The notes under the pieces were generated by a model. It had not been told where the DNA came from, did not search any database, and saw only the letters and a list, made by a program, of their open reading frames with translations. From IMG/VR virus record IMGVR_UViG_3300042691_027063, positions 31,648-95,647 of that record: a stretch of DNA of 64,000 nt. The stretch is one strand, 5' to 3'. This stretch comes from a virus. Positions within the stretch are counted from its first letter, which is position 1; each line of letters opens with the position of its first letter. This document shows, one piece after another, positions 7,610 through 14,797 of the stretch. The translations under genes were made by a program, and so were the position numbers.

Positions 7610-7894
7610 TTAGTTGTCTGTTACTTTGATTGCCTCGAAGGCTACAAACCCAGGCATGTTCTCGATACGCTCGATCGCTCGTTTGTATGTCTCTTCTGAC
7701 ATCTTCTCTCTATTAGCTTCCAAGCTAGCTTTTTTTAGCTGTTTGTTTTCAAGCCAGAGACGATCTCCTTTTTTAAAAGTAACATCTTCGCTGAACTTAA
7801 TATAGAACTCGCGAATCAAATTACCCTTCTCATCTCGGTACTTAAGTTTGTCTTCGTCTTTTTTAATCACAGTCGCAACTTGTCGTCTAGCCAT
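7610..7894 (-). CDS. Hypothetical early protein (94 aa)
   Basis: Begins MARRQVATVIKKDEDK; contains FKKGDRLWLENKQ, a possible small beta segment, then a helical stretch (EANREKMSEETYKRAIERIENM). Last gene of the ERF operon, ended by the terminator at 7581-7604. Its conserved position with a recombination protein suggests DNA metabolism, but no family is recognised. Confidence 0.65.
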   Translation of the reverse strand: MARRQVATVIKKDEDKLKYRDEKGNLIREFYIKFSEDVTFKKGDRLWLENKQLKKASLEANREKMSEETYKRAIERIENMPGFVAFEAIKVTDN

Positions 7895-8339
7895 TGTTTT
7901 CCTCCGTTGTTTTCAATAGTTCCTGCTCTTGTTCTTCTGTAAGCTTGGCTTCAGCCGCAGCTACAATCTGTTCAAGATTATCCTTATAAACACTCATTTG
8001 CATAATGAACTTAGCTTCAATTAGAAAGTTAGCCAGTTGCATTACTGAATGCTCTGCTTCATTTGCAGCCTTAACGCTATCCTTTTCAAGCGGATAGAAA
8101 ATAAGGTAATCTAGGATACGACGAAGACTGCGCTTTGATAGCTTTGGTACAGCCATTTTGTAGTATGGTCCGTACATCGCATAAGCGGTAGCCGCCATCT
8201 CTGCTGGATCGTCTGCTCGCTCTTGAGCAGCCTTCACCATGAAGTCTTCTACTTCTTTACCTGTTAAGCCTAAATCGGCTAGATCGACCGGCTTTTCTTC
8301 TACTTCTTCAACACTTTCCACATTTGTTTCTTCTGACAT
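7887..8339 (-). CDS. Hypothetical acidic helical protein (150 aa)
   Basis: Starts at MSEETNVESVEEVEEK. An acidic N-terminal tail is followed by largely helical sequence with a basic PKLSKRSLRRILDY patch and an acidic C-terminus. It overlaps 7610-7894 by 8 nt and abuts ERF, so all three form one operon. It may partner the annealing protein (inference). Confidence 0.65.
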   Translation of the reverse strand: MSEETNVESVEEVEEKPVDLADLGLTGKEVEDFMVKAAQERADDPAEMAATAYAMYGPYYKMAVPKLSKRSLRRILDYLIFYPLEKDSVKAANEAEHSVMQLANFLIEAKFIMQMSVYKDNLEQIVAAAEAKLTEEQEQELLKTTEENNG

Positions 8340-8341
8340 TT

Positions 8342-8890
8342 TTAGCTCCAAGAGTCTTCTGACCCAGTTGTTTCGACCTTATTTACATTAACTACTTCTT
8401 TTTTATTTGCTGCAACTCCGAAACCCTTTTTAGGTGCTTCGACTTTAGGTTGCTCAACTACCACAGGCTTGTTATTATTGACATTGTTGTTTTTAAATCC
8501 GTCGCTGGATGCGTCATTGTCTTCAGTTGGAAGACCAGTCAATGCCTGTAGCTGATATCTCTTCAAGTATGATTGGGCTGCTCCTGCTCGTTGTGCTTCA
8601 TTACAACCTCGCATCTCAGGAATTCCTGTAGAGCCAGTTGAACCAATATACTGACCAGATGAATGAATAAGTAGAGTTGTAACCTTTACTGTATTAGCAT
8701 CCGAATCTTCAATCAGTTGAGTGAAGCTAATTCCATGCTTGTTAAGTGCTGGCTTTACAGCTTCAATAACTGCACCTAGATCAGCGTACTTGTAAGCGTG
8801 TGCTTTGCTATCTTTAATAGCAGAAGTCATTTCTGTTTGTGCCTTAACCAAGGCTGTTGCTAGTTCATTAATGTTTTCTGATTTAATCAT
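8342..8890 (-). CDS. erf: ERF-family single-strand annealing recombinase
   Basis: 182 residues matching the ERF superfamily pattern: HAYKYADLGAVIEAVKPALNKHGI near residues 30-53, LLIHSSGQYIGS in the middle and AQRAGAAQSYLKRYQLQALTGL with a following acidic DNDAS. These enzymes anneal complementary strands during phage recombination and genome end processing. The C-terminal 50 residues are low-complexity (NNNVNNNK) and end in EDSWS, an acidic tip of the kind that binds partner proteins in many SSB-like proteins. A nuclease partner is encoded close by at 9473-10561. Confidence 0.85.
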   Translation of the reverse strand: MIKSENINELATALVKAQTEMTSAIKDSKAHAYKYADLGAVIEAVKPALNKHGISFTQLIEDSDANTVKVTTLLIHSSGQYIGSTGSTGIPEMRGCNEAQRAGAAQSYLKRYQLQALTGLPTEDNDASSDGFKNNNVNNNKPVVVEQPKVEAPKKGFGVAANKKEVVNVNKVETTGSEDSWS

Positions 8891-8907
8891 ATATTTCCCT
8901 CCCTATA

Positions 8908-9099
8908 TTAATAAATAGCTCGCTTTACTAGACGACCATCGGCTTGTGGTGCTGGTTCAGTTTCTCTAATTGGTCGAAGACGTAGCATCAAATAAGTCGA
9001 ATTATTAGCTGTGAACTGATAATCGAATACATAACCATTGCTCAACAATTCGTTAACCTCTGTCAATGTTTCATCGGACAGCTTTACGATTTTTGTCAT
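8908..9099 (-). CDS. Small hypothetical protein (63 aa)
   Basis: Begins MTKIVKLSDETLTEVNELL; first gene after the promoter/operator at 9167-9207, about 70 nt of leader away, with AAAGGATG as the ribosome-binding site. No recognised domain. Being the first gene under a palindromic operator, an autoregulatory role is possible but unproven. Confidence 0.6.
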   Translation of the reverse strand: MTKIVKLSDETLTEVNELLSNGYVFDYQFTANNSTYLMLRLRPIRETEPAPQADGRLVKRAIY

Positions 9100-9131
9100 T
9101 TAACATCCTTTGTGATAAAATATAAATTCGG

Positions 9132-9147
9132 ATTCTCATGCGAGAAT
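9132..9147 (-). promoter_or_regulatory. Leader hairpin
   Basis: ATTCTC and GAGAAT form a perfect 6-bp stem with a 4-nt loop inside the 5' leader of 8908-9099. Confidence 0.4.
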
Positions 9148-9166
9148 TGAAATCTTTGAAAATCAA

Positions 9167-9207
9167 ATCTCCTGTGCATAATACATCAGGAGATGGTATG
9201 TTGTCAA
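9167..9207 (-). promoter_or_regulatory. Promoter overlapped by a perfect palindromic operator
   Basis: TTGACA (9207-9202), 18 bp, TATTAT (9183-9178). An 8-bp perfect inverted repeat, ATCTCCTG with CAGGAGAT and a 12-bp spacer (9167-9194), straddles the -10. A bound dimer would block the polymerase, so this looks like a repressor-controlled early promoter. The -10 lies in the middle of the palindrome. Confidence 0.65.
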
Positions 9208-9218
9208 CAATTTTATTT

Positions 9219-9476
9219 TCATTCTGTTGCATATACGCCTTTTTTCACTAGGTTAAGTTCTAATTCGTATTTGGCATCCCATAGGTTTTCACCTTCGTAA
9301 ATAACTTTTGGTGCTCCAGTTGCTAAGGTTTTGCTATTAACTGGGATTTCTACAACCTTTCGACGCTTTCCTTCTCCCTTTACAATAGTTAAAGCGATTG
9401 TATCGAAGCTTTGTTCGTTTTCAACTGCCCCACCAAAATCATCCACTTCCTCTTTTTTATTCTTTGCTTTACTCAT
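9219..9476 (-). CDS. Hypothetical protein (85 aa)
   Basis: Starts at MSKAKNKKEEVDDFGG, with AAGGAGC upstream and an ATGA overlap with the nuclease gene. A charged N-terminal tail is followed by a mixed-charge domain (KGEGKRRKVVEIPVNSKT). Cotranscribed with the PD-(D/E)XK nuclease, so possibly an accessory of it. Not recognised. Confidence 0.6.
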   Translation of the reverse strand: MSKAKNKKEEVDDFGGAVENEQSFDTIALTIVKGEGKRRKVVEIPVNSKTLATGAPKVIYEGENLWDAKYELELNLVKKGVYATE

Positions 9477-10561
9477 TTTTGCTCCTTTTTTGTACAAACA
9501 AGCCCAGTCATATCTTTATTATTATGACAGTAGTTATAATATGGACATTTTACTTTTCCGTTATATCTAATACAAGATTCCCTGTTTTCCTCGAACTCTC
9601 CTGCCGTAATTCTAGCATTTACTATATTAAACTTTTCTAAAACTTCCTGCATCTTTTCTTCTGGTATTTCATCTACAATATACTGAATAACTGCTTCTGG
9701 ATAAATTTTGTAATTAAATGCACCATTACATCTTTTGTTATTGATTTTATTTGTGCAGGTTTTTACATTTGTACCAGAGTCGTCGTGACCACAAACTGAA
9801 CATATCTTTTCTCTATTCTTTTTAATTCCCTTATGGAGCACAACATAGCCAGCTTTTTTCATGTCTGGATACTTGCTTCTAAGAAAAAACTTATATAAAG
9901 CTAATTGATCTGACTCTACGACGGAATTCTTATCGTAGTATTTTGTTGTGGTTTTTAGGTCAATTACAACCGCCCCGTTGATTCCTTTAAGGCGCAAGAC
10001 GAAATCGGCTTTACCATTTACCTTATTACCGTCACCATCTTCTAGCTCAATGACTTCTTGACAAGATAGAACCTCCTCGACATTAGAATCAACCCACTCA
10101 ATGAATTTATTAACAAGGAATGTCCCTTTGCGATAAAGAGAAATCCAGTTACAATAAGCTAGTCTTGTTGCGTCTTCTTCTGATTTTTCTTCTTTTTTGG
10201 AAAGAGATTCAAAGAGAGACCGTACACTTTCAAATGGTGTATCTTTAAGAATAAATTCGTTATCGGATTGAACGAGAAGCTCATAATCAAAGTCAGTAGG
10301 TAGATACTTAACCTCTGTACTAAGTTGAAGGTCGATGGTTTGTCCATTATGTTCTACCTCTTTCCACTTTTGCTTAAAGATTTCTTTTGCTCTAAGTGGA
10401 TTTCTTTCTTTAATATAATCTTCACAAGCGGCATCTATTGCCGATCCATAGATAAGTTGACTTGATAATTCAACTGGTCGAATCTTTTCGATGTAGTATA
10501 ATTGATACTCTTTTCCGCAGGTTAGATATCTATTTACTGACGAGTGTGATAGTGAATTCAT
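9473..10561 (-). CDS. PD-(D/E)XK nuclease, Cas4/RecB-like
   Basis: About 362 residues from the MNSLSHSSVNRY start (the typical family opening: LSHSSVxRYLTCGKEYQLYYI). The catalytic core is VNGKADFVLRL followed by AVVIDLKTTTKYY, giving the D...DLK signature, then DQLALYKFFL. Two Cys clusters follow, CSVCGHDD...CTNKI and a C-terminal CPYYNYCHN, so a zinc knuckle and possibly an Fe-S-type site as in Cas4/AddB. It would resect DNA ends and feed the ERF annealing protein. It overlaps its neighbours on both sides by 4 nt. Confidence 0.8.
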   Translation of the reverse strand: MNSLSHSSVNRYLTCGKEYQLYYIEKIRPVELSSQLIYGSAIDAACEDYIKERNPLRAKEIFKQKWKEVEHNGQTIDLQLSTEVKYLPTDFDYELLVQSDNEFILKDTPFESVRSLFESLSKKEEKSEEDATRLAYCNWISLYRKGTFLVNKFIEWVDSNVEEVLSCQEVIELEDGDGNKVNGKADFVLRLKGINGAVVIDLKTTTKYYDKNSVVESDQLALYKFFLRSKYPDMKKAGYVVLHKGIKKNREKICSVCGHDDSGTNVKTCTNKINNKRCNGAFNYKIYPEAVIQYIVDEIPEEKMQEVLEKFNIVNARITAGEFEENRESCIRYNGKVKCPYYNYCHNNKDMTGLVCTKKEQK

Positions 10562-11040
10562 TTGTATCTCTCTTCGTCCCAATGTAGTTTTATACAGTCA
10601 CCAGTCTTGCAACCAAAATACTCATTAACATATTTTTGGTAATTAATGACATAGCTTATACCTAAAAACTTAGCAGCTTGCATTATGCTTGGAGGTGCGT
10701 CGTGTTCATAGTTTAGTACACAATGACCAAGTTCGTGCATAATTAATTCGTCTTTATGATAGAGCTTTGCTTTTTCCCAGAATCTTCTATCTATCTCTAC
10801 TCTGTTAATTAAGTAGTAACAAACTCCAGCTGTTCCTTCATCTAAGTCCGCGAATTGAATTTCTGTTTCTCTGACCTTACCAATATACCTATCTAATCCA
10901 AACCTGTGTAAATTTTGAATATATTCTTCGACAAAAGGAGAAAAGCTAGATTGCTTCAGCCCGTTCGTCGAGGGTTTTGTTTCCATTAATAAGCTTAATA
11001 CTGCGGAAAATATTAAAATGTGCAGAACCCTTGATATCAT
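10558..11040 (-). CDS. Exported zinc metalloprotease, metzincin-like
   Basis: About 160 residues from MISRVLHILIFSAVLSLL, which is a signal peptide or membrane anchor. The active site is HELGHCVLNYEH (HExxH with a third His six residues on), followed by PSIM, a candidate Met-turn; this combination fits metzincins. As an exported phage enzyme it could act in the periplasm, for example on host envelope proteins. The 5' end overlaps the HNH gene by about 95 nt, an unusually long overlap. Substrate unknown. Confidence 0.65.
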   Translation of the reverse strand: MISRVLHILIFSAVLSLLMETKPSTNGLKQSSFSPFVEEYIQNLHRFGLDRYIGKVRETEIQFADLDEGTAGVCYYLINRVEIDRRFWEKAKLYHKDELIMHELGHCVLNYEHDAPPSIMQAAKFLGISYVINYQKYVNEYFGCKTGDCIKLHWDEERYK

Positions 11041-11266
11041 TGCAGCCCTTACATACAAGTCTCAGATTAGCTTGAGCATGAGTTCCACCCTTTGAGATTG
11101 GGATAAAGTGGTCAATCGTTGCTAGGTCTGGACAGTTTTTATTTTCAGTGTGAAGATTTCTTTTTCCACAATACTCACAAACATAAACTCCATTATTTTT
11201 TTCAAGATTGCGGAGTCTAATTACTTTTTTATTCTTATGAAAATTACCGCTATATCCCTTAGCCAT
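10946..11266 (-). CDS. HNH endonuclease
   Basis: 106 residues with the classical HNH layout: CEYCGKRN, then ATIDHFIPISKGGTHAQANLRLVCKGCNDIKG. Cys pairs bracket the DH and N-L motifs, so the zinc-stabilised nuclease core is intact. It is likely a freestanding homing enzyme or a small structure nuclease. Its tail, ending DERAEAI, lies over the start of the metalloprotease gene. Confidence 0.83.
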   Translation of the reverse strand: MAKGYSGNFHKNKKVIRLRNLEKNNGVYVCEYCGKRNLHTENKNCPDLATIDHFIPISKGGTHAQANLRLVCKGCNDIKGSAHFNIFRSIKLINGNKTLDERAEAI

Positions 11267-11393
11267 AGTCTTTCCCTTTGTGTTTAGATTTTCTAGTGTA
11301 ATCCTTCTTAGATTTCATTACACTATTAGGTTTTTTTGCAACCGGCTTCCTAGTCTTTGGAATCGGTATAGTCAGTTTAAATGATTTCTTCAT
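11259..11393 (-). CDS. Small basic protein (44 aa)
   Basis: Begins MKKSFKLTIPIPKTRK, Pro/Lys rich, ending GKDYG. The stop overlaps the HNH start. A TTGACAACC directly before the ATG resembles a -35 box but would leave no leader, so the promoter lies elsewhere. Probably nucleic-acid binding by charge; not recognised. Confidence 0.45.
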   Translation of the reverse strand: MKKSFKLTIPIPKTRKPVAKKPNSVMKSKKDYTRKSKHKGKDYG

Positions 11394-11398
11394 GGTTG

Positions 11399-11692
11399 TC
11401 AAGTCCTAAAAGCATTTATAAATGCTTTTTTATTTACAGCAACTGAACAAAAAGCCGAATTAGTACATCCTGTTATTCTTTTTACAATGAAAGTATCATC
11501 ATAGAATTCGATAAATAGACCGTTACTAAATTTCCTAATTCTATCTTGACTATTATAGTATGAAATAAAGCCCTCATTACCTCCATATTCTTTCCATACT
11601 CTAACCCTAGATAGATCCCATTTATCTGGATAATACAGTCTCCAGTCGCAACCTGAGAAAAAGCAAAGTAATTTAATTAGAAATAATTTCAT
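11399..11692 (-). CDS. Small lipoprotein candidate (97 aa)
   Basis: From MKLFLIKLLCFFSGC: a hydrophobic signal ending FSGC, a plausible lipobox with the modified Cys at residue 15. The mature part is Tyr/Phe rich and contains a second Cys pair (ITGCTNSAFCSV). Overlaps the SLOG gene's 3' end. A phage lipoprotein could serve superinfection exclusion or lysis; this is inference. Confidence 0.5.
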   Translation of the reverse strand: MKLFLIKLLCFFSGCDWRLYYPDKWDLSRVRVWKEYGGNEGFISYYNSQDRIRKFSNGLFIEFYDDTFIVKRITGCTNSAFCSVAVNKKAFINAFRT

Positions 11693-12095
11693 GGTTGTCA
11701 AGCTTTATGTTTTTTAAAATAACTTCATATATAGGTTTGTTTAGTTTTAACATTTCTTTTTTCATATTTGCCGATCCCTTTGAATCTCCATCCCATATTA
11801 AAAGTAAAGCATCTGCATATTCTGCCATTTCTTTGTTCCTTATAGGACCAGCTGCTTTACCGTGTTTGTCCCATTCTGCAGGAAATTCTTTATATCTTCC
11901 AAAAAAATGTTTATCGTATACAGTTGGTCCTGTGCTTTCACATAGTCTCTTTGCTGCAAAATCTATTCCAGATGCCCCACCAGAAACAACTTCTGAAATT
12001 TCACAAACTCGTCCAGCTAAATAAAAATTTAAAACGTTATGTAGGAATGTATGATGAATCTTAAAATTCCTACTTCCAGCAATAATTAATTTCAT
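11673..12095 (-). CDS. SLOG/DprA-fold nucleotide-binding protein (DUF2493-like)
   Basis: 140 residues. Begins MKLIIAGSRNF, then SEVVSGGASGIDFAAKRL and GPIRNKEMAEYADALLLIWDGDSKGSANM. This is the Rossmann-like YspA/DUF2493 branch of the SLOG superfamily (GSR near the start, GGAxGID, RN.xMa). SLOG proteins bind nucleotide-derived ligands; phage members are common and mostly of unknown role, but signalling or counter-defence has been proposed for relatives. Confidence 0.8.
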   Translation of the reverse strand: MKLIIAGSRNFKIHHTFLHNVLNFYLAGRVCEISEVVSGGASGIDFAAKRLCESTGPTVYDKHFFGRYKEFPAEWDKHGKAAGPIRNKEMAEYADALLLIWDGDSKGSANMKKEMLKLNKPIYEVILKNIKLDNHEIISN

Positions 12096-12105
12096 AAATT
12101 ATTTC

Positions 12106-12189
12106 CTATATAATATAGAAAATTACTAATATAATTATACAAATAACGAGTTCACCAAGGAACCATTTATCTGAAAAGGATAATTTCAT
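12106..12189 (-). CDS. Micro membrane peptide (27 aa)
   Basis: MKLSFSDKWFLGEL followed by a single strongly hydrophobic helix (VICIIILVIFYII). ATGA overlap with 12186-12380. One of several coupled single-helix peptides in this arm. Confidence 0.4.
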   Translation of the reverse strand: MKLSFSDKWFLGELVICIIILVIFYII

Positions 12190-12380
12190 TTCTTCTCCAA
12201 GATACATCTCTCAAGAGCTTTGTGTTTTACTAAATTAGTTTTATTATTTACACAATGGATATATGATTGTTGGCATGATAACTGTTTTCTAGCTACATCA
12301 TTAATATAAGAATATCTTGCGTTCTCATCGTTTGTTGCTGTTACTTGGCATAACATAGCAATTGCAATAAAAAAATCCAT
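12186..12380 (-). CDS. Small secreted Cys-rich protein (64 aa)
   Basis: MDFFIAIAMLCQVTATNDE looks like a short signal peptide; the remainder has three more Cys residues (LSCQQSYIHC and ERCILEKK), which could form disulphides in the periplasm. Stop and start overlap its neighbours. Not recognised. Confidence 0.5.
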   Translation of the reverse strand: MDFFIAIAMLCQVTATNDENARYSYINDVARKQLSCQQSYIHCVNNKTNLVKHKALERCILEKK

Positions 12381-13093
12381 TATAGTTTCTCCTTAATCGG
12401 ATGATCATCTGGAAAATAAAGATTACATTGATTGTCAAAATCTCCAAATTTATTCATTAGAAAATTGACAATTCTATCTGCTAACTTTGGACTTCTCATG
12501 AGTTTCTTAAGTTTGAATCCCAACATTACTGTTGTTTTCTCTTTTCGAAATATAGTAAATAAGCTAGCGATGATAAAATACAAAGTCCTAATAAGCCCAG
12601 GTGACCGATTAGCACATCTGTAATAGAAGTATTGTTGTTCAGGGCGATGCCAAAAAGCAAGGCTCCAGATAGCTGGATACTTAACGACAGCGGTTCTAGG
12701 ATTTTCTTCATTTGCTAAACCCTCATATGCTTCGATTACATCGTTGATTACAAGCTTGCGAAATGGAGCAGGCGTGAATCCTTCTATATCACAATACTGG
12801 AAGTAATTCTTTTCACCGAACTCAACAATATCAGCAGCGTATGTTACATCTAGTCCAGCAAGTCCAACATACTCATCGTGGCTGATTGGAATATGATATC
12901 CACCAGGATGACGAGAAATAGCTTTTTCATCTAAGCTATTGACTTCATTACTAATAACTGAGTCAAATTCAACTGGCAGTCCAACCATTGATGCATAGAA
13001 GCTATAGATGTATGCATTGTTTGTTGGATATGGATTAGTTTCTGTTACTGGTTTGATATGCCATCTTCCATGTTTGTCAATGTAATTACTCAT
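12380..13093 (-). CDS. Hypothetical protein (237 aa)
   Basis: Begins MSNYIDKHGRWHIKPVTETNPYP. The N-terminal 120 residues are soluble with many aromatic residues and a PGGYHIPISHDEYVGL block; a hydrophobic segment follows (IRTLYFIIASLFTIF). Strong ribosome-binding site (TTAGGAGAAAAAT) and its own promoter (13111-13139). I do not recognise a characterised family. Confidence 0.65.
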   Translation of the reverse strand: MSNYIDKHGRWHIKPVTETNPYPTNNAYIYSFYASMVGLPVEFDSVISNEVNSLDEKAISRHPGGYHIPISHDEYVGLAGLDVTYAADIVEFGEKNYFQYCDIEGFTPAPFRKLVINDVIEAYEGLANEENPRTAVVKYPAIWSLAFWHRPEQQYFYYRCANRSPGLIRTLYFIIASLFTIFRKEKTTVMLGFKLKKLMRSPKLADRIVNFLMNKFGDFDNQCNLYFPDDHPIKEKL

Positions 13094-13110
13094 ATTTTTC
13101 TCCTAATTGA

Positions 13111-13139
13111 AAGATAACACAAAGAAAAAGATTTGTCAA
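13111..13139 (-). promoter_or_regulatory. Sigma70-type promoter
   Basis: TTGACA (13139-13134), 17 bp, TATCTT (13116-13111), reading into 12380-13093 with a short leader. Confidence 0.65.
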
Positions 13140-13453
13140 TTAGAATTTTTCTTTATTAAAATCAGATTATTATGGAAAGCACCGGCTTTTTCATTTTTAT
13201 CTTTTCTTGCTTTTTGAATATCTTTTTTTGTGAAGTCCATAACTTCTATGTACTTATCTAGAATTTCGTAAAGGTCAGCGAGCTCTTCTAATAATTCTTC
13301 TCTTGTCTTTGAGTTAATAACTTCGTTAAGTTCTTCTTGTACTTTCTCTATGGCATACATAGGGACACTGTATTTATCCGCAATTTCAATTTCCAAGGTT
13401 CTACCCTGTTCTTTTGCAATATCTGGAATTTTATCTCTAATTAGTTTTTTCAT
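13136..13453 (-). CDS. MazG/PRA-PH-like nucleotide pyrophosphohydrolase
   Basis: 105 residues. MKKLIRDKIPDIAKEQG at the start and EKVQEELNEVINSKTREELLEELADLYEILDKYIE in the middle give the EExxE...ExxD helices that bind magnesium in the all-alpha NTP pyrophosphohydrolase fold. It would hydrolyse (d)NTPs or modified nucleotides to monophosphates. It sits with ribonucleotide reductase and thioredoxin, fitting a nucleotide-metabolism segment. Confidence 0.82.
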   Translation of the reverse strand: MKKLIRDKIPDIAKEQGRTLEIEIADKYSVPMYAIEKVQEELNEVINSKTREELLEELADLYEILDKYIEVMDFTKKDIQKARKDKNEKAGAFHNNLILIKKNSN

Positions 13454-13536
13454 ATTACTTTTTTACCTAAAAGCATTTTCCACAAAAGCCTACCAATTAC
13501 AAATCCAATAGCATACACGAATATTTCGTAGTTCAC
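13450..13536 (-). CDS. Micro membrane peptide with GTG start (28 aa)
   Basis: GTG start overlapping the upstream stop as GTGA; the peptide is a single hydrophobic helix (YEIFVYAIGFVIGRLLW) with a basic tail. Its stop forms an ATGA overlap with the MazG-like gene. Too short for the usual gene callers. Confidence 0.4.
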   Translation of the reverse strand: MNYEIFVYAIGFVIGRLLWKMLLGKKVI

Positions 13537-13721
13537 TTTAATTCCTTTACCTTAGATGCATCAATCATAAGCTTCAATGAATTATTAATTACTTCACCAT
13601 TAGCTAAAGCTAGAACATCTTCAATTGCTTGACAATATCCTTCGTTATAAATTTCTTCTACGTCTTTCTTTGTGTATGGGAGAGAATACTGATATTGTTT
13701 GAGAACTTGATCTAAAGTCAT
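13533..13721 (-). CDS. Small hypothetical protein (62 aa)
   Basis: Begins MTLDQVLKQYQYSLPYTKKD. Its AAGGAG ribosome-binding site lies in the 3' arm of a 9-bp inverted repeat (13726-13755), so translation may be controlled by the leader fold. First gene of the unit that includes the MazG-like hydrolase. Not recognised. Confidence 0.55.
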   Translation of the reverse strand: MTLDQVLKQYQYSLPYTKKDVEEIYNEGYCQAIEDVLALANGEVINNSLKLMIDASKVKELK

Positions 13722-13725
13722 ATAT

Positions 13726-13755
13726 GCTCCTTAGCCTCTTCATTGAAGCTAAGGA
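13726..13755 (-). promoter_or_regulatory. Leader inverted repeat overlapping a Shine-Dalgarno
   Basis: CTCCTTAGC and GCTAAGGAG form a perfect 9-bp inverted repeat with a 12-nt loop; the AAGGAG of 13533-13721 is in the 3' arm. The predicted transcript begins within the 5' arm. Confidence 0.5.
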
Positions 13756-13757
13756 GA

Positions 13758-13786
13758 AAGATACATTATAATTATTCGTTTGTCAA
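13758..13786 (-). promoter_or_regulatory. Sigma70-type promoter
   Basis: TTGACA (13786-13781), 17 bp, TATCTT (13763-13758); same -10 as the promoter at 13111. Confidence 0.65.
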
Positions 13787-14107
13787 GGAGAATGTTTCAT
13801 TGATGTGTTTAATTAGCTCTTCTTCTGTCTTTACTCCAACAATTCGACTTACCTCGTGTCCGTCTTTCTGAAATACAAGAGTTGGAATACCTCTGATATT
13901 ATGTCTACTTGGAGCGTCTTTATCTTTATCAATGTCAATATCCTGTAACTCGACTCCAGTCTTTTCTGCTGCAGCTTTTACAATCGGAGCCATTTGCTGA
14001 CAAGGTGGACACCATCTAGCTGAAAACTTTAGAATGACATTCTTTGCATTTGCTGACATAGGTAAAACTCCTAGAAATAAAATTAATGCTAACTTCCTAC
14101 TGTCCAT
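13772..14107 (-). CDS. Exported thioredoxin-fold protein
   Basis: About 111 residues from MDSRKLALILFLGVLPMSANA, a convincing signal peptide with an A-x-A cleavage site. The mature domain has FSARWCPPCQQMAPI, the WCxxC redox centre, then IRGIPTLVFQKDG with the cis-Pro. It therefore probably acts in the periplasm on host or virion disulphides, not as cytoplasmic reductant for ribonucleotide reductase, although it lies in the same region. The active site reads CPPC instead of the usual CGPC. Confidence 0.8.
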   Translation of the reverse strand: MDSRKLALILFLGVLPMSANAKNVILKFSARWCPPCQQMAPIVKAAAEKTGVELQDIDIDKDKDAPSRHNIRGIPTLVFQKDGHEVSRIVGVKTEEELIKHINETFSLTNE

Positions 14108-14643
14108 ATAACCTCGTTGTAATCGTATGGCGGTAGCTTTTCTTTCCCATCCACACACATTGCTTTATCAAGAAATCTAAGCCTGTACTGAGGTGCTATA
14201 TGGAAATTGCCTTCTTCGCTTTTAATACAGTGATACATCTTCCAGTGAATAGGGTGTCTAGATAGATCGTACTTACCAACACAATCTATAGTAAATAGAT
14301 ACTCTCCTTTGATTATCTCTCCACTGAATAGCTTAAGAGACACTGGCATATATAGTAACAAGTCGTATTGTATTACATCGATTTCGCTAGATATTGAATC
14401 CCACATCTGACAATCGTTTAAATCTCTTTTAACAGCGTTGTCTTTAAATGATATAGCATGGGCAGGGAGTCCAGTAAAAAGCGCACCATCACCCAATAGA
14501 ACCTGAAATTGAAAGGCTTGGTTCTGTATGCTTCTCACACCTACTAAATGTCCGACAGTAAACTCCCCATGTCCTGTCTTCTGACCAAACAAGAATTCAT
14601 TCCTTACATATACTTGAATAGGAGGTAGATTTTTATTTGTCAT
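14089..14643 (-). CDS. Hypothetical protein (184 aa)
   Basis: Begins MTNKNLPPIQVYVRNEFLFG. Predominantly beta-like sequence with GHLVGVRSIQNQAFQFQVLLGDG in the first third. It overlaps the thioredoxin gene by about 19 nt and the next membrane peptide by 11 nt. I do not recognise a family; no catalytic motif visible. Confidence 0.6.
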   Translation of the reverse strand: MTNKNLPPIQVYVRNEFLFGQKTGHGEFTVGHLVGVRSIQNQAFQFQVLLGDGALFTGLPAHAISFKDNAVKRDLNDCQMWDSISSEIDVIQYDLLLYMPVSLKLFSGEIIKGEYLFTIDCVGKYDLSRHPIHWKMYHCIKSEEGNFHIAPQYRLRFLDKAMCVDGKEKLPPYDYNEVIWTVGS

Positions 14644-14797
14644 TTTTAATTAATAAAGCTCTTATGAACATATAAGCAGAAGCAAATCCAAGACCCAATC
14701 CAAAAAGATTAAATCTAGTATCTAGAAGTAGAATATTCCCAATGCAAAGAATATATCCGCAGGTTGTGTAATACATTTTCTCTTGTAGTTTTGTCAT
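14633..14797 (-). CDS. Small membrane protein (54 aa)
   Basis: MTKLQEKMYYTTCGYIL, then two hydrophobic helices with a short turn (DTRFN), ending LLIKNDK. ATGA overlap with 14794-15159 supports the start. Unknown function. Confidence 0.45.
   Translation of the reverse strand: MTKLQEKMYYTTCGYILCIGNILLLDTRFNLFGLGLGFASAYMFIRALLIKNDK

Noticed and set aside
9184-9194. CTGATG near 9185 as a third hammerhead core
   Set aside because: The base after CTGATG is T instead of A and there is no GAAA or stem arrangement around it.
11396-11402. TTGACA just before 11393 as a promoter for the 44-residue gene
   Set aside because: A -10 placed 17 bp downstream would lie inside the coding region, so it could not transcribe the start codon.
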